This document shows, in pieces, positions 22,178 to 35,300 of a DNA stretch of 64,000 nt. The first letter of the stretch is position 1. The number at the start of each line of letters is the position of its first letter. The notes below the pieces were generated by a model. That model was not told where the DNA came from, ran no database searches, and worked only from the letters and a program-made list of their open reading frames with translations. The stretch spans positions 35,360,667 to 35,424,666 of the forward strand of contig OY755045.1 of assembly GCA_963576565.1 (NCBI GenBank). The letters are read 5' to 3'. Origin of the DNA: Aspidapion aeneum. Taxonomy: Eukaryota; Arthropoda; Insecta; Coleoptera; Brentidae. The position numbers and the translations under genes are program-made.

Positions 22178-23182
22178 CAGCCCTTACGCTGCTAATAGTG
22201 TGATGTCGCGACTCACATATCATGTTCGTTATTGTGCTAGAAGTTAGTTATGTATATAAATAGTATCCAAAACACAAGAACTACCAGACAAATATACACA
22301 AAATTTTACATTTACAAGACCAATACAATAATAATATCCCAGTATAAGTTGTCTGTTGTATGGTAGTTTCACTTTGAGTACAAGCCTAAAAAAATATTTT
22401 TACAAGAGTAAGGTAATGCATTTCCAGCAGAGCGATTTTATTATTTATGATGTTTCGCCTTTCTTAAACTTTTCTCCATAATAATAAATATTCCGCGAAT
22501 TTAAAATAATCGTTGGATGTACAGCAATAATAAAAAGAAAACAAGTTAACTGTTTGAAAGACAAAATAAGTTTAACTACATGGCTTGGCTAGGCTCTTAA
22601 AATACGACAACAGTATAGCATTAGGTTTTGTTGATGTGCAGTTTTTAAAATTTGTAAATTTTTTTTGTTAGTTGTTGCGATATCTTAACATGAAAAAATT
22701 ACGTTAGTATAAATAAGTAGTTTTATAAGGACATGGTGAGAAAGCGATGCCTTATACTGATCAACAAGGCTGTTTAAGATATTCTGTAGTGTAATGTAAT
22801 CTTGTTGTAACCAAATAGAGTTTTCTACAGTGCGCCAACGTCAAGTTGTCACGATTTGACGTGTGACTTGAGATCGATGCATTTAAGTGATTAAAAAAAT
22901 TGAAAAATCCATTGGAGTTATAAAAGTCGCAGCGTCAATTCGTGCGTTGGAAAATAGGTTTAACATTAACAAACATTATCCCAATATTTTTAACCGGTTT
23001 CGGCTAATGCTTCAAAACTACTTGCTTTTATATTAGACTTAAATGAAAATTTTTGTATCAGAGATTTCCACCAAATTTTGTTTGTCTAATGTAAGACTCT
23101 CATTGATCAGATCAGTGATTTCTTTGCCTTATCATTGGGCGTTCCGTGAGAGCACTGCAGTTGAAAAGCGAAACCGAAACCG
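22178..23182. other. 3' flank of the transporter gene
   Basis: Lies just downstream (minus-strand sense) of the transporter stop codon, so part of it should be 3' UTR. AATAAA-type signals on the minus strand occur near 22436-22441, but the polyadenylation site cannot be chosen from sequence alone. Confidence 0.4.
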
Positions 23183-23380
23183 CTAATTATTATTATCAAA
23201 GCTAGGATTGTCAATACCGTTTGATAATTTCTTTTTCGGTCGAGCAGGTTCTTCTTCTGTCTGAGGCTCGGCGGGGTCTTCACTTGTTTCCTCTTTGACG
23301 TATTTGTAACGGATCGCAAGCCACATGAAAACGAACATGTCTATTACCATTAAAGCGGCGTAGACGAAGAAATCGGTAGA
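23183..23380 (-). CDS. POT transporter exon M (TM12, C-terminal tail, stop)
   Basis: GTTTTAG acceptor. It encodes FFVYAALMVIDMFVFMWLAI (TM12). A charged tail follows: an acidic run (EETSEDPAEPQTEEEP), then a basic run (ARPKKK). A TAG stop lies at 23183-23185. Confidence 0.92.
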   Translation of the reverse strand, partial: STDFFVYAALMVIDMFVFMWLAIRYKYVKEETSEDPAEPQTEEEPARPKKKLSNGIDNPSFDNNN

Positions 23381-26300
23381 CTAAAACGATGAAGAAAAAA
23401 ACATATTTAATAGGACGGACATCAGTTTGTTGTAAAATTAAGAATGCAAAACTTAGAATCAGAATGTTTAACAAATCCCTTTATGAAAAGGAAAGTAGGT
23501 ATTATCTACGTTCTGCCGGGGAACATTGCCAAAGGAGTCCAAGGGGTCGATTCTGTAAATGCTCCCCCGGGCCTAAAAGTTAATCCAAGGCCTTAATGAC
23601 ACATTAACTCGATAAAATTTTGGCGCAGTGGAACAAGAAACTTGAAACAAATTGCAATTTTGTCTATCTAGATACAAAAACCAACCCAGCAGAACGTGTA
23701 GATTTTGTGTCGATTATAGAAATTTAAACAAGATTACGACAACTGGTGCATTTCCAGTTCCTTAATAAGTGCGACTTAAGATAAAGTTGTTAGCAAGCGG
23801 GTATCAAATCTGCCTCTTGTCATTCTCTAATTAGTAGCTTGTCAGTTATAACCTTGCTTCTCCCGGACTGTTGCAAAATAAAAGCACAAGAAAGAACCAA
23901 TAACGGTGTAATTTTAACAACTGACGCCAGCTGGCATTGGTTTGATAAATTGAATAAACTGTTAATCTATAGAACTTTCTAAACAAGATTAACAAATCTA
24001 TCCAGCTAGAATTTCGCTTCGATTACAGTAATTTAAACCAGATAAAGATATAATGATATTTGACGTATATATACTTTCATCAATGTTATCAAATTTGCAT
24101 ATTGTCAAATATTAATTATCCATATTTACCGTTCCCAGGGTAGTTTATTTCATTTTAGCAACATCTCGTTTGACCTAACAAATAGTTTTGCAGTGTAAAA
24201 AAGCTTTATTAAAAATTAAGGAGGGTTTATTTTGTTTTAGCAGCATACCATTTGGTCTAATGGTTGTCCTTGGTGTGTAATAATGCTTCGGTTAAAATTT
24301 AGTTCGTATGGTTCGGTTCGTTTTAATATATTAGGACGACATAATAATAATTTATATGTATTTACTTGCTTGTTGGACATATTTTAAAAGAAGTAATTAC
24401 CAGAATACCAATTTTGGTTTAGCTTTAAAATAGTAACAGATGCACTTTCTAAAATTTAAAATTTAAACTGCTTGGGTATTTAGTAAATTAAGTAGGCTTC
24501 TCGATGGATTAGAAGAAAATGTAAGTTATACTTGGCTTACAAAAATGTTTTTTATTCAGACGATATAATAATTTCGTTGAATTTCGCCATCCAATAGTGA
24601 TATTGTAAAAGGAGTTTATGCTCAAATACCAAACGCTATATAACATTTTAATCTGGAAAAGTGTTTATTGTATAAATCAGATCATAACCTCCTTGGGCAC
24701 TTTGTAAATAAAGTAGGGAGTTTTAAAGTATACATAGAATACCAGTCCCTAAAAGTATAAGAGGTTTTATTTAATACTAAAGTTTAGACTAATGTTCAAA
24801 TTTATATTAGGGTCCGAGTTATAAAGCTCTTTAAACTTTCAGGAAACTCTTGATAATATCAGCAATACTGACTATCTGGGTTCACATGTTTATAGTTTAT
24901 GCGAGGTATTTGAATACGAGTTATAGGTGGTTCACACAAGCTAATTATGGTCGAATGAGGGTTTTCGTTATTCCACAAGTTGTGGAACAAGAAGAATGAT
25001 GGAGAACACAAAGACAACGTTGGACGTAACTCTTCCGTCAAACTCGATTTTTTCTGTAATAACTTATTAAATTTAAAATCGTGACTTTGTTTAGAGTTAC
25101 ACCACAAACTTCAGTTTCTCCAAACTTCTTTTACGGTGGGTTAATATTTAGGGCTTACCTGTTTGTCAAAATGCAAAACTGCCTCAATAACCACAATAAT
25201 TAAGTTGCCAAAAGCCGTTGTTAGCAGCCAAAGGGCTTGAAGGACAGATTTCATTGAGGATGGGGCTTGCGAGTAGGAGAATTCTAACCTAAAAGAAATA
25301 AAATATGTAACTACAATTTCCTAAAATAAATCAATTTTTTGACAGAACCTTATCCTTTTTATATTAAGACACTCAAATTTTCACAACGTATTTAAATTGT
25401 TCTATGGTTTTAATTTATTATGGTTCAGTGGCGAATCTGGAGTAAAATACATCGTGGGAGAAGATATAATTTGGCGCTCCCACGGTTCTAAAAATGTCTA
25501 TTTCGGGCACATTTTGGCACCTCTGCGGCGCCCCTGGCGTCGTGGGCAGGTGGCCACTCTGCCCACGCCTAGATCCGCCACTAGTTTTTTAATTTCATCC
25601 TTGTTTCTAAACATTGTTATAAACTGCAGGTCTACTGTTGAGACGTTAAAACTGATGCTTTGTGATTACAGTTATTTTTACTTGTTTTAACAATCACTTT
25701 TTCAATTATGACGGATTCGCTTTATTTTTCAGCGATTTACTAGTCATGAAGAACTTACCCTGTAATAGAGAACATAATTTCCGCAGCAGTAATAACAAAG
25801 TATTGCGGTAAAAGCCATAAAATATGGACGCTGTTTGGGTTTGTGACCGTAAAAGTTTCGGTAGTGCCATCCTAAAATAAAATGTATAAATTAACATTAT
25901 TTATAAAATTATTAAGTCCAGACTTCAAGAAAGCACCCGCTTGAACGATATAAATCTAACAATCTAAGGATCGATCATATAGGATAACTCCGCGGGATAA
26001 CCATGCAAGCGATGTAAAATAAAAATAGTTTTTTATTCAAAATTCATTTTCTGTGTATAAATACAAGAAATTAGATAACATAATCAAAGGCACAAAAAAT
26101 GAGATGGCTTGATTACATCCATAATAAATAACAACAGATCTACTCAAATAGTTACAGGGAAGACCCAAAAAGGCCTATATATACAAGCTGCGTTCGGTAT
26201 TTACGTCGGATTAATCTTTTTGATCTGAATCGTTCGGTAATTCTGCTGACTAGTCGGACGTAAATCTGGTTGCTCCGTACATTTTGATCGAAGAAACAGA

Positions 26301-29300
26301 TTAATCTGAGATTGTGACTTATATTGTGTACATATTTGTTTTGTTTACAAAAATAATTTTTTTATGTAAAAAGATTGTAATCGAATTATTTGATGTTGAA
26401 GACAACAAATTATATAAATTCCGACATCACAGGAAAATTTTGTCAAAATTATAGCTGGGCGTGAGTTGCAATATTTACATAATATTTTTGGTTATATTTA
26501 AGTTTATAACCATTTATAAAAATTTGATCGATTTGATCCGGATCGTTCGTTAATTCCAATTTGCTCAGACTAATCTGTAATCACATGACCAAAAACCCGT
26601 CGCGTCTGAGATGCAAATACCAAACGCAGCTACAGTCGCGATAGATCTGAGGCTAATAGAAAGAGTGACAAGTAAAAAGAAGTTTCTAGAGATAGAAGGC
26701 TATAGGGCAAGATACTTTAAAGAGGCCAAAACTCAGAGGGTTAGTACTATAGAAAAAATAGCATTATCTTTAAAATATTAAGTATGCGATTTCTAATAAA
26801 TCTGTGACTTCTTTTGACACTGAAAAACAAAATTATTTCTTGTTAATATTTGAAATGAGCATAAAAACAGTATTTTGCAATATTCTAGAAAAAATCGCAT
26901 ATGTGATAAATAAATCTTAGAAAGGTTTAGCGTCTAGCACATGTATGTTTTAAAATTAATTTTCAATTAAATCTTTTCCCTTTCTGAGAGGTTTTATGGT
27001 TGTCGAAAAAACTTACAGCTTTAACTAAAACAGTATAAGTTCCTCCAAGGTTGACTTGAATTTCGGCGTCTTTGACCTGATCCAGCGTATAAGTTCCAGG
27101 ATAAGGCATGCTGACTAGACTGATATCTCCAGATTTTACTGTAGTGCTATAAGACTTTTTCGTATGGGAATATTTTATTTCTTTGTTTTCGAAGAGAAGT
27201 GTTCTGATTTTGGGATATCCGTCTTCACTCTTTGCTACGATGTCCGTAAAATTAAATGCTCCTGTACTGTTCAGATAGATTCCGTAAGCTGTACTGTCAT
27301 TTACTTCAAACTAAAATAAATAAAAGTATTTGTTACTGTGAAGGTATGTATAGATCATTGGATAGTCTGTACGTCTAATGAAATCACTATCGATCGATTG
27401 CTGTATAATTTCAGAAAATATAGGTAGGGTATAAATAACAAAAAACGTGGAATTTCGTACCCTCGTACCCGTGAATTTAAAAATCAAACAAGTTTCGTGG
27501 CTAATCGGGCAAAAAGGAGTTTTTCTTTCTCTCATATTTTTCCGTGGGTAGCCTGAAAGCTTAACCTCATGGGAGTCCAAGATCTAATGGACACCTAATA
27601 TGTGTTGAAAGTTAACTGTTTCATCCTTATGGGACTCCTCAGAACACTGCTGGTCAATGTGACAAATCTTGTGAAATTAATTAGACGGTTTTGTCTCTAA
27701 TCAAATGTAAATAGTGAGAAAACTATCGCAAGAAGCGCCATCTACCGAGATACGAGAAAAAGAAAAACTGTCAAAACTTATTAGGTGTCCATTAGATCTT
27801 GGACCCCCGTGAGGTTAAGCTTTCAGGCTACTCACGGAAAAATATGAGAGAAATAAAAACTCTTTTTTGCCCGATTAGCCACGAAACTTGTTTGGTATAA
27901 ATACCTTAGCTTTAAAAAGTCGAAAACTGAAGCAAACATAGCTTGCTTTGGAAACAATGGCAAATTTAAATTCGCAGACGCAACGTTTTAAATGCGAATG
28001 CGTGTCTTTTGGCACGTCAACACATAGCTGCTGTCTGTGTGGACGCCATATTTGTTCTATATTTACATTTTGGGGTGTTTTGCGATTGTCGTGTAGATTA
28101 AGTTTTTTTCTGCGAAAAATTATTTACGTAAAACATGTGCTGGAAAATATCTGAGAGAAGTAAGGGAGTGTCATTCCATAGGTAGTAAATTGTATTGCAT
28201 TGAAAAAGTTAAGAGGGGGTTTATAGATTTTAATAATTACTCTTCATGGTGTCCACAATAAATCTGCAAAATTAATTTTAGAAAAACTACAAATCTTCCT
28301 CCGTAATTTAATTAAATTTTCATCAAATGAACTAGTTTATACAAAAAAAAATAGACATAACTTTAAGTTTGTGACAATTGTCAAATAATGTAGTGACGTA
28401 ACGGAGTATGTTCCAAGACCGCCAAAACTGACGCCTGCCTAGTTACCGAGATCCTGTCTATTCGAAAAAGGATTATTAAGAATTAAAGGGGGTACTGCCT
28501 TCAAGCATCGCGTGTAAGGATGCATGGGTATGCCATTTATTTATGCTAATACTCAATTCAAAAAATGCGTCACGTGATGGGCCATGGATTTGCACCGGTT
28601 TTAAATGCAACGTCACCTGATGCGTTTTTTGAATCAGGGTGGGCATGCATAGGTGGAAACCTGGTGTTAGGTATTTGGTAGGTACTATACTACTGATTCT
28701 GCCAGTATTTATTTTAATTTTCTATAAGTTTAGGTACCTTTAATTGATTTTATTGAATCCGTTGGAAGAAATTTGGCAAGAATGTGGTTGGAAATTAATA
28801 ATCTTTCAAGTTATTATTTAGTTAAATTAGTTACTTACTGAAACAGAACGTTCTTCGCAGGCTGGCACATCTGACGAAAAGGTAAACTGCAGTGTTGATG
28901 GTTCGTTTAATTTAATTGATTTGTTTACATAGTAGCTCGAAATACCTTGATTGCTAATACCAATATCGGATGACGTGAACCTATAAGATTAATTTTAATA
29001 CAGATAAAAGTTTATCTGTCCAGATCACAAATGATGATCCGTGGCCCAAATTGCATCTTTGATGAATTTGTTTGTAAACTCACTTGTAATTACAACTTGA
29101 AGTGTCGTATACTCGCAACTGCATTTCTCCACTGTCTGGAAGTTGAGGATAAGTTTTTTCCAACTCCATGGCTACCAATGCGGAGATAACGAATGCCACA
29201 GCTGCCAAAAATCCTCCTAAAGTACAAAACAGTGTGTTCTTATGATGTCCTTTAGTTTGGATTAGTTTAATATCTGAGGAACTAAACCCGACTCAACACA

Positions 29301-32300
29301 GCGCCCACGGTTATAACGCCAGCAGTTTTTTGCTGGACTCAAAGCTTTTTTAAATGGTAAATATCAAAAACCCAAACGTATAAAGTAAATGTTTAAATAT
29401 CACGTATAGAGACCATTAACTCTTAATTTAGTTAAATCCTTAGCTGCATACAGTAGCGTAGCGCCAGCGGTCCAATGGGGGGGGGGGGGGTTTAAATGTA
29501 TGAATCTATGTATGTATCAAAAATTTTATACAAGGATTTTTGAACAATTTTATTAACAGTGATATTATAATTTTAATTGTTAAAATATGTCATGTATTAA
29601 AAAAACAAAAATTAAACTCAATGGGCAACAGTCCTTTTCTTCTTTGATACAAAGTGTTCTGAAATTACTTCCGATGGTAATATGACTTTTGGGTAAATAT
29701 TTAAAAGAGTCAACGCATTAATTCTCTCTTGGCCACAGACAGACCGCCCATAGCTTTTGAGTCTAGTTAAAAGGAAAAAGATCTCTCGCCCTCGCAAGTT
29801 GCTACAGGGAATGGGCAAAGAATTTTTACAAGCATATACACATGGGGAAAAAATGTGTTATTGCACTTTTTTAATAATTCTAGTGCTGTGAGATTCTGCA
29901 GTTCTTTATTGCCATTTAATTTTCTCTGCCGCATTGCAACTTCAGCTAGAACTGTTTCTTGTGGGTCTACCAAGTCTTGTTCATAATAATTATACACGAA
30001 CGACAGCTGTTCTAGACAAAAACATTCATGAGTAGGTTTTGTTAAAATCGAAAAACTATTCAAAATATTATTGTTTTACTAATCTGTTTTGCAAGTAAAT
30101 GATGAAGAATCTGGCGAATATTCTCTAAGCAATGGCTGAGGATTGGCAGCTCACATTTGTTTGCCACAGCTAATCGCGTTTTTTTAGTTCCAGAAAAAAA
30201 ATCAAATACGGTGATTTGCTGACCTGTTGACCTTTGCCGGCAGCTATGTGCCGAAATTGTGCGAAGGTATACGAATCAAATGATTCGGTTGTAGGTAATA
30301 GACACTAGACATATACGCATATCTATGAAATATGAGAGGGTAGGCACCTGCCATCATGGCGAAAAAAAAAAAAAGGTCATCATGTTTGAGGGGGCGGCCG
30401 ATAAGTCACAAGGGCGCCTCTCACGAATCTTGCGACCAAAAAAAAAAGGTCTTCATGTCGTTAGTTTCCTTTGGCACCCACTCAATTGGCCAATACCGGC
30501 CCGAATTAATAAAGCTGAGGGCGCTTCGGCCACCTATGGGGCGCCACTACCCTCGGGGCGGGGGGGGGGCGACGAACCCCCCCGCGCCCCCCCCCCCCCC
30601 CCCCCACGCTACGCCGCTGGAGGGTGTTTTAACCCCTAAACGCCCCCCCACAGCGCTACGCCACTGGCTGCACAGAAGATATAGTTTATTGCGAATTCTT
30701 TTGAGAAAGTTAATGGGCCACTCGTGGTCCACTGACACTGTTTTGGTGCTGCCAAAAAATTGCCCCAGTGCAGTTTCAAAAGAATACAAAAGTGTACTAG
30801 TGCAACACGAGCTCAGAGAGCCCGTGCCAAAAAATGTGCACTGAGTGCAATACTGGGCTTGTCAGTGGGTCAAAAGAATACAAAAAATTGCACTAGTTTT
30901 CCCAAAAGAATACGAAAACTGCACTAGTGGCGCACCAGTGCTGCACTTTTTTCCCAAAAGAATTCGCCATTAGAGTGTAATATCTATTTTGCATTCAAAG
31001 GCTGACGTACCTGCGCACATCTTTTGTAGAGGGCTACGTAACAAGTGACATTTTGACAACATAGGGTAAACTACGTAGGTGAAAAGAGGAATAAAGCCTA
31101 TGATTAGAAGCGGGTTTACAACCTAAAATTTAAAAAAAGTACTTGCATTTAGGTAAAATGTAAGGTTTTTAATAATTTTTTTATTTTTATTTTACAAAAA
31201 ACCATTTTTGTAACTAGGGCGGTGTTTTTACCTGCATCTGGTCAGGCAAAATAGTATAAGCTCCAGCGATGTCGCCGTCCATCCTAACGGCTTGGATGGT
31301 CCAAGCAGATCCCTGCTGATCGTATAAAGCCCAGAAGATAGGCAATGGAAGATAAAGTACCAAAACTTTGAGAGTTGATTTGACGTCTTCGACCAATTTT
31401 GGCCCGTAACGGTCTTCTGATCGGTCCAACCAGTGCTCGACTTGGCTATTGCTTTTGAATTTTTGAGTTATGGCGTACTAAAATTTAGGTAGATCATTTA
31501 AAAAAAGAAAAATTGATTTTGAGATGCAGTACGGTCGATTGGTTTCTTCCTTTCCTGTACCTCTATTATTTTTCTTAGTTTACTTACAGAAATACATTTT
31601 GTTACTTCAACTACAACGTTGCCTTTTGGTTTCTTAACTTTATAGAGAGGTCTCCCCATGGCGAAGATAACTGAAAACAATCAAATGGGTTCATAAAAAT
31701 TATGTTACCTAAAGCCTTTATTAGAGCTCAGGGTTGGATGGGCTCAAACGAACCGGACCTGGCAATTTTTTTTTATTCGGCCTTCGCTATGGCACAAAAA
31801 TTTTACGGCAAAGAAAACGAAGCCATATTGTGTTATTTTTGTTTTTGATATTATGGAGGTTTTGTTATTAAATAACATGCTAATTTTAAAGAATATAATT
31901 TGCATTTTGAGAAAAAAAACTTCATATAAACATATGTATGCATGTCCTAAAGATCCTAACTTGTGAGATACAAGGTGTTTAAAGACTTTCAGAAAATCTC
32001 CTTTTTTATTAATATCTGTCATACTGCTCTAGATATTTTTGTAAAGTTTTATATTCTATATGCCTATATTAAACACTAAGTACCCGTTAAAATAATTAAT
32101 ATAAAATTTTTTCACAAAATGAAAACTCAAAAAAAAAACGTACAAAATTTCAACATACAACAGCACTGCCCCCGTTAGTTAAAAGGCTGCAAGTAATTTT
32201 TTTTTGAATTAAAGTTTTTGGTTTCGTCGGATTTTCCATCATGTCCTATGTAGTAAAATTTAAAAAAAACAAATAGCAGTAACTGTAGTACTGCCTTTTG

Positions 32301-35300
32301 AACAATTAAAACTTTGAAGTCGTTTTTTTCCGAACCACACTTTCCTCACTTGCGCCCTATTAACTACCGGGGGCAGAGTAGGTATGCTAATTTTTCATAT
32401 GGTAACGACTTTTTTAATAATGAACTTGATGCTGCAATTTTATCAATTATCCCCTTCATTTGATTTGGACCCAATAACGATTTTTCAATCGGTTAATCGA
32501 TTTCTTAGATTTTTTATGTATTTTAGCACCAAAAATTATCTTTAGCAAGGCCGTACCGAAGGGGGAGATCAGGAGGATCAATTCCCACCAAAATAGTCAA
32601 CAAAGTGTGTTAAAAGAGATTTCACGACAGCAACACAAATAATAAAAAAATTGGAGAATATTTTAATTATATTTTTTTAATCTCCCGATTTTTTCTTCTG
32701 GATATTGGTATTGTAAAAAGATATTAATAAGTTAGTGCCATTATCATATTATCTCCTTGATACTTTATACTTATTTTAATACAAAAGTAACTGTAACAAT
32801 CAAACGAGTAACGCAGGCCTGGAGTTACTACATACAGATTTTTTTTTAATTTAAATGTTTTAATTATTTTGTTTGTCAAATATAAAAAAATAAATATTAA
32901 TAATTTGAAATAGGTACATCGGGTCTGCGGCCCAACCGGCCCTAAATTGTACCGGCCTACCGGGCATTTGCCCAGTTGCCCGCCTGTCCCATCCAACCCT
33001 GTTAGAGCTGCATTCGTTTATTTCTTATCGTCAAAACGGATAGTTGACATATATCGCTGAAAAAAGTTAAAATCACTGCAGCATATGTTTAACGTTCTGG
33101 ATCCAATTTCTGTTGGCAGTACTGTTAATTTTTTAGTCAGTGCGTCGTTTTATGACAAGTTTGACTTAAGATATATTTGTGATCGTGTTCGCTGGCCGCG
33201 GTGCACTCCAACACGGCATTCGTCACGGATTTGAGCATTTCTAACTGTGTCGCGTCCTTAGAGTAATAATAATATAAAGAGAAGGAGTCAACCGCGGCCC
33301 CGTGTAAATTTTCCCTATTCGTGGCGGTCATTCCTGAAAACTTAGAATTTACAGAATCCCCGGCGATGGCAACATAGCTGCGTCACTGGAATCATCTCGC
33401 TAAAACCAAAGTGGGCTGAATTTTCACAATATTTTCATAAACATAGCACTTCTTGATTATTTTTACGTCCAACTAAGTTATTTTTTACAAAAATAATTGA
33501 CTTTATCTGAGGGCACGGCAGTGCCTCGGCAAGTTCGCGCTGCCGTACCATCTTTTCTTGAAACATTTCAGTCCATATTTGACCTATCTAAAACTCTACT
33601 TCGGAAAGAGCTACGAATCTCATACTTTGCACAGTCGTAGACCTTCATAGAGTTAACAACCCCTCTAAGTTTCATGGACTTCTATAAAGTAGTAAAGTAG
33701 TTACGAAATTTCAAAAAACGTCGAAATTGCCACTCACTCACTGACTCACTCACTCATGTATAAATCATTAAAATTCTACTGTACTTCCAGACATGTTACA
33801 GAGCTGAAATTTGGCAGACTGATAGAAATTATGACCAAACCCCTGGAAAAAATCAAAAAGCCCCAAAATTCTAATTTACTCCCCTCCCCTATACATGTAA
33901 AATTACCCACTTCTAGAAATGCTAGACAGCTGAGCTTTGGCAGCCTGATAAATGATAAAACTATACGGAAAAACACCCTAATATTTTAATTTACTTCCCT
34001 CTTTCATAAATGTCAAGTTTTGTAAGAGTAACATTACCCACTTCCAAAAACGCTAGAGAGCTGAGCATTGGAAGAATGATAGAGACTATGATAAAACTAT
34101 AGGAAAAAATTTAAAAACACGAACATTTTAATTTACTTCCCTCCCCTATACATGTAAAGTTATGCAAAAGTAACATTGTCCACTTTCAGAAACGCTAGAG
34201 AGCTGAGCTTTGGAAGGCTGATAGCAGCTATGATAAAACCATGGGAAAAAATTAATAAACCTCAAAATTTTAAGTAAGGAAAATAGGGTCAAAAGTTTTG
34301 AACAATATTCCGCATATTTTACTATTTTAAAAATTAAATATTATCCAATTCCTTTAAAAAAGAAGTGAAATCATAACAAAAACATTTCATGTAAAAATAG
34401 CCAAGTACGCGGCATTCCGTAAAAAGAATTGAGATAAAAGTAAAGTGAAGTTCTCCAATACAAATTTCAAAATGAAAGTAAGAAACTAGTTTGGAACTGT
34501 TTTTCTAAACTTGGCTATTACGGCTGTAAATGACTCTTAGGCACAGTGCTAAATTGAACATAAAGAAGTTTGGCTGTAATAGCAAATTTTAGAAAAACAT
34601 TTTCAACTAGTAAAAATCTTTCACTATGAAATTTGTATTGGAGAACTTGGCCTTACTTTTATCTCAATTCTTTTTACGGCATGCCATTTTCGCGTACTTG
34701 GCTCTTTTTTACATGAAATGTTTTTGTGTTGATTTATTTTAAACAGGACGTTTTAGTAAGTAAGTATATCTAACCGTTTTCAAGTGTAAACTAAACAATC
34801 CAGTTTAAAGGCTACTACTTATACTACTTGGTGTGTAGTCGGCCCGGCCCGCCCCCTTTTTACCTTCCTAGCCCGCACAGCAACGGCTAGAGAAGGTATT
34901 GTTCTCGACAAAAAAAAACACCGAAAATGTGTTATTTGGGTGTATTTTGACCTACCCTAGCAATATCGTCGTGATGTCTGTCTGTGTTGTGTGTGTGTAT
35001 GTATGTATATCTGTCCGTAACGCGATAGCTCCCAAACCGCATAACCGATTTACATGAAATTTTCAGGTAAAATAGTACTCGATACTGCAACGAGAGCTGA
35101 TTAGATTTTAGTCAAAATTCATGAATGTTAATGACAGTTTTTTGACAGTTAAAAAGTTTTAAAAATGCTAACTTTTTAAGGGAACGTCGCATCAATATGC
35201 CGTTTTCGGAATATAGTAGCGCGCGTTTTTTGAAAAAAATTATGTTGTAACCGAAAAGTTTGTAGGAGCTTTCATTTCGGAGATATTGACAAAAACCTGT

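Noticed and set aside
30325..30844. Two overlapping plus-strand frames of 104 and 162 codons rich in Pro, Gly and Arg
   Set aside because: They run through G/C homopolymers and A-runs inside the hAT element; the 'protein' is a low-complexity translation shared with 35.8-36.2 kb.
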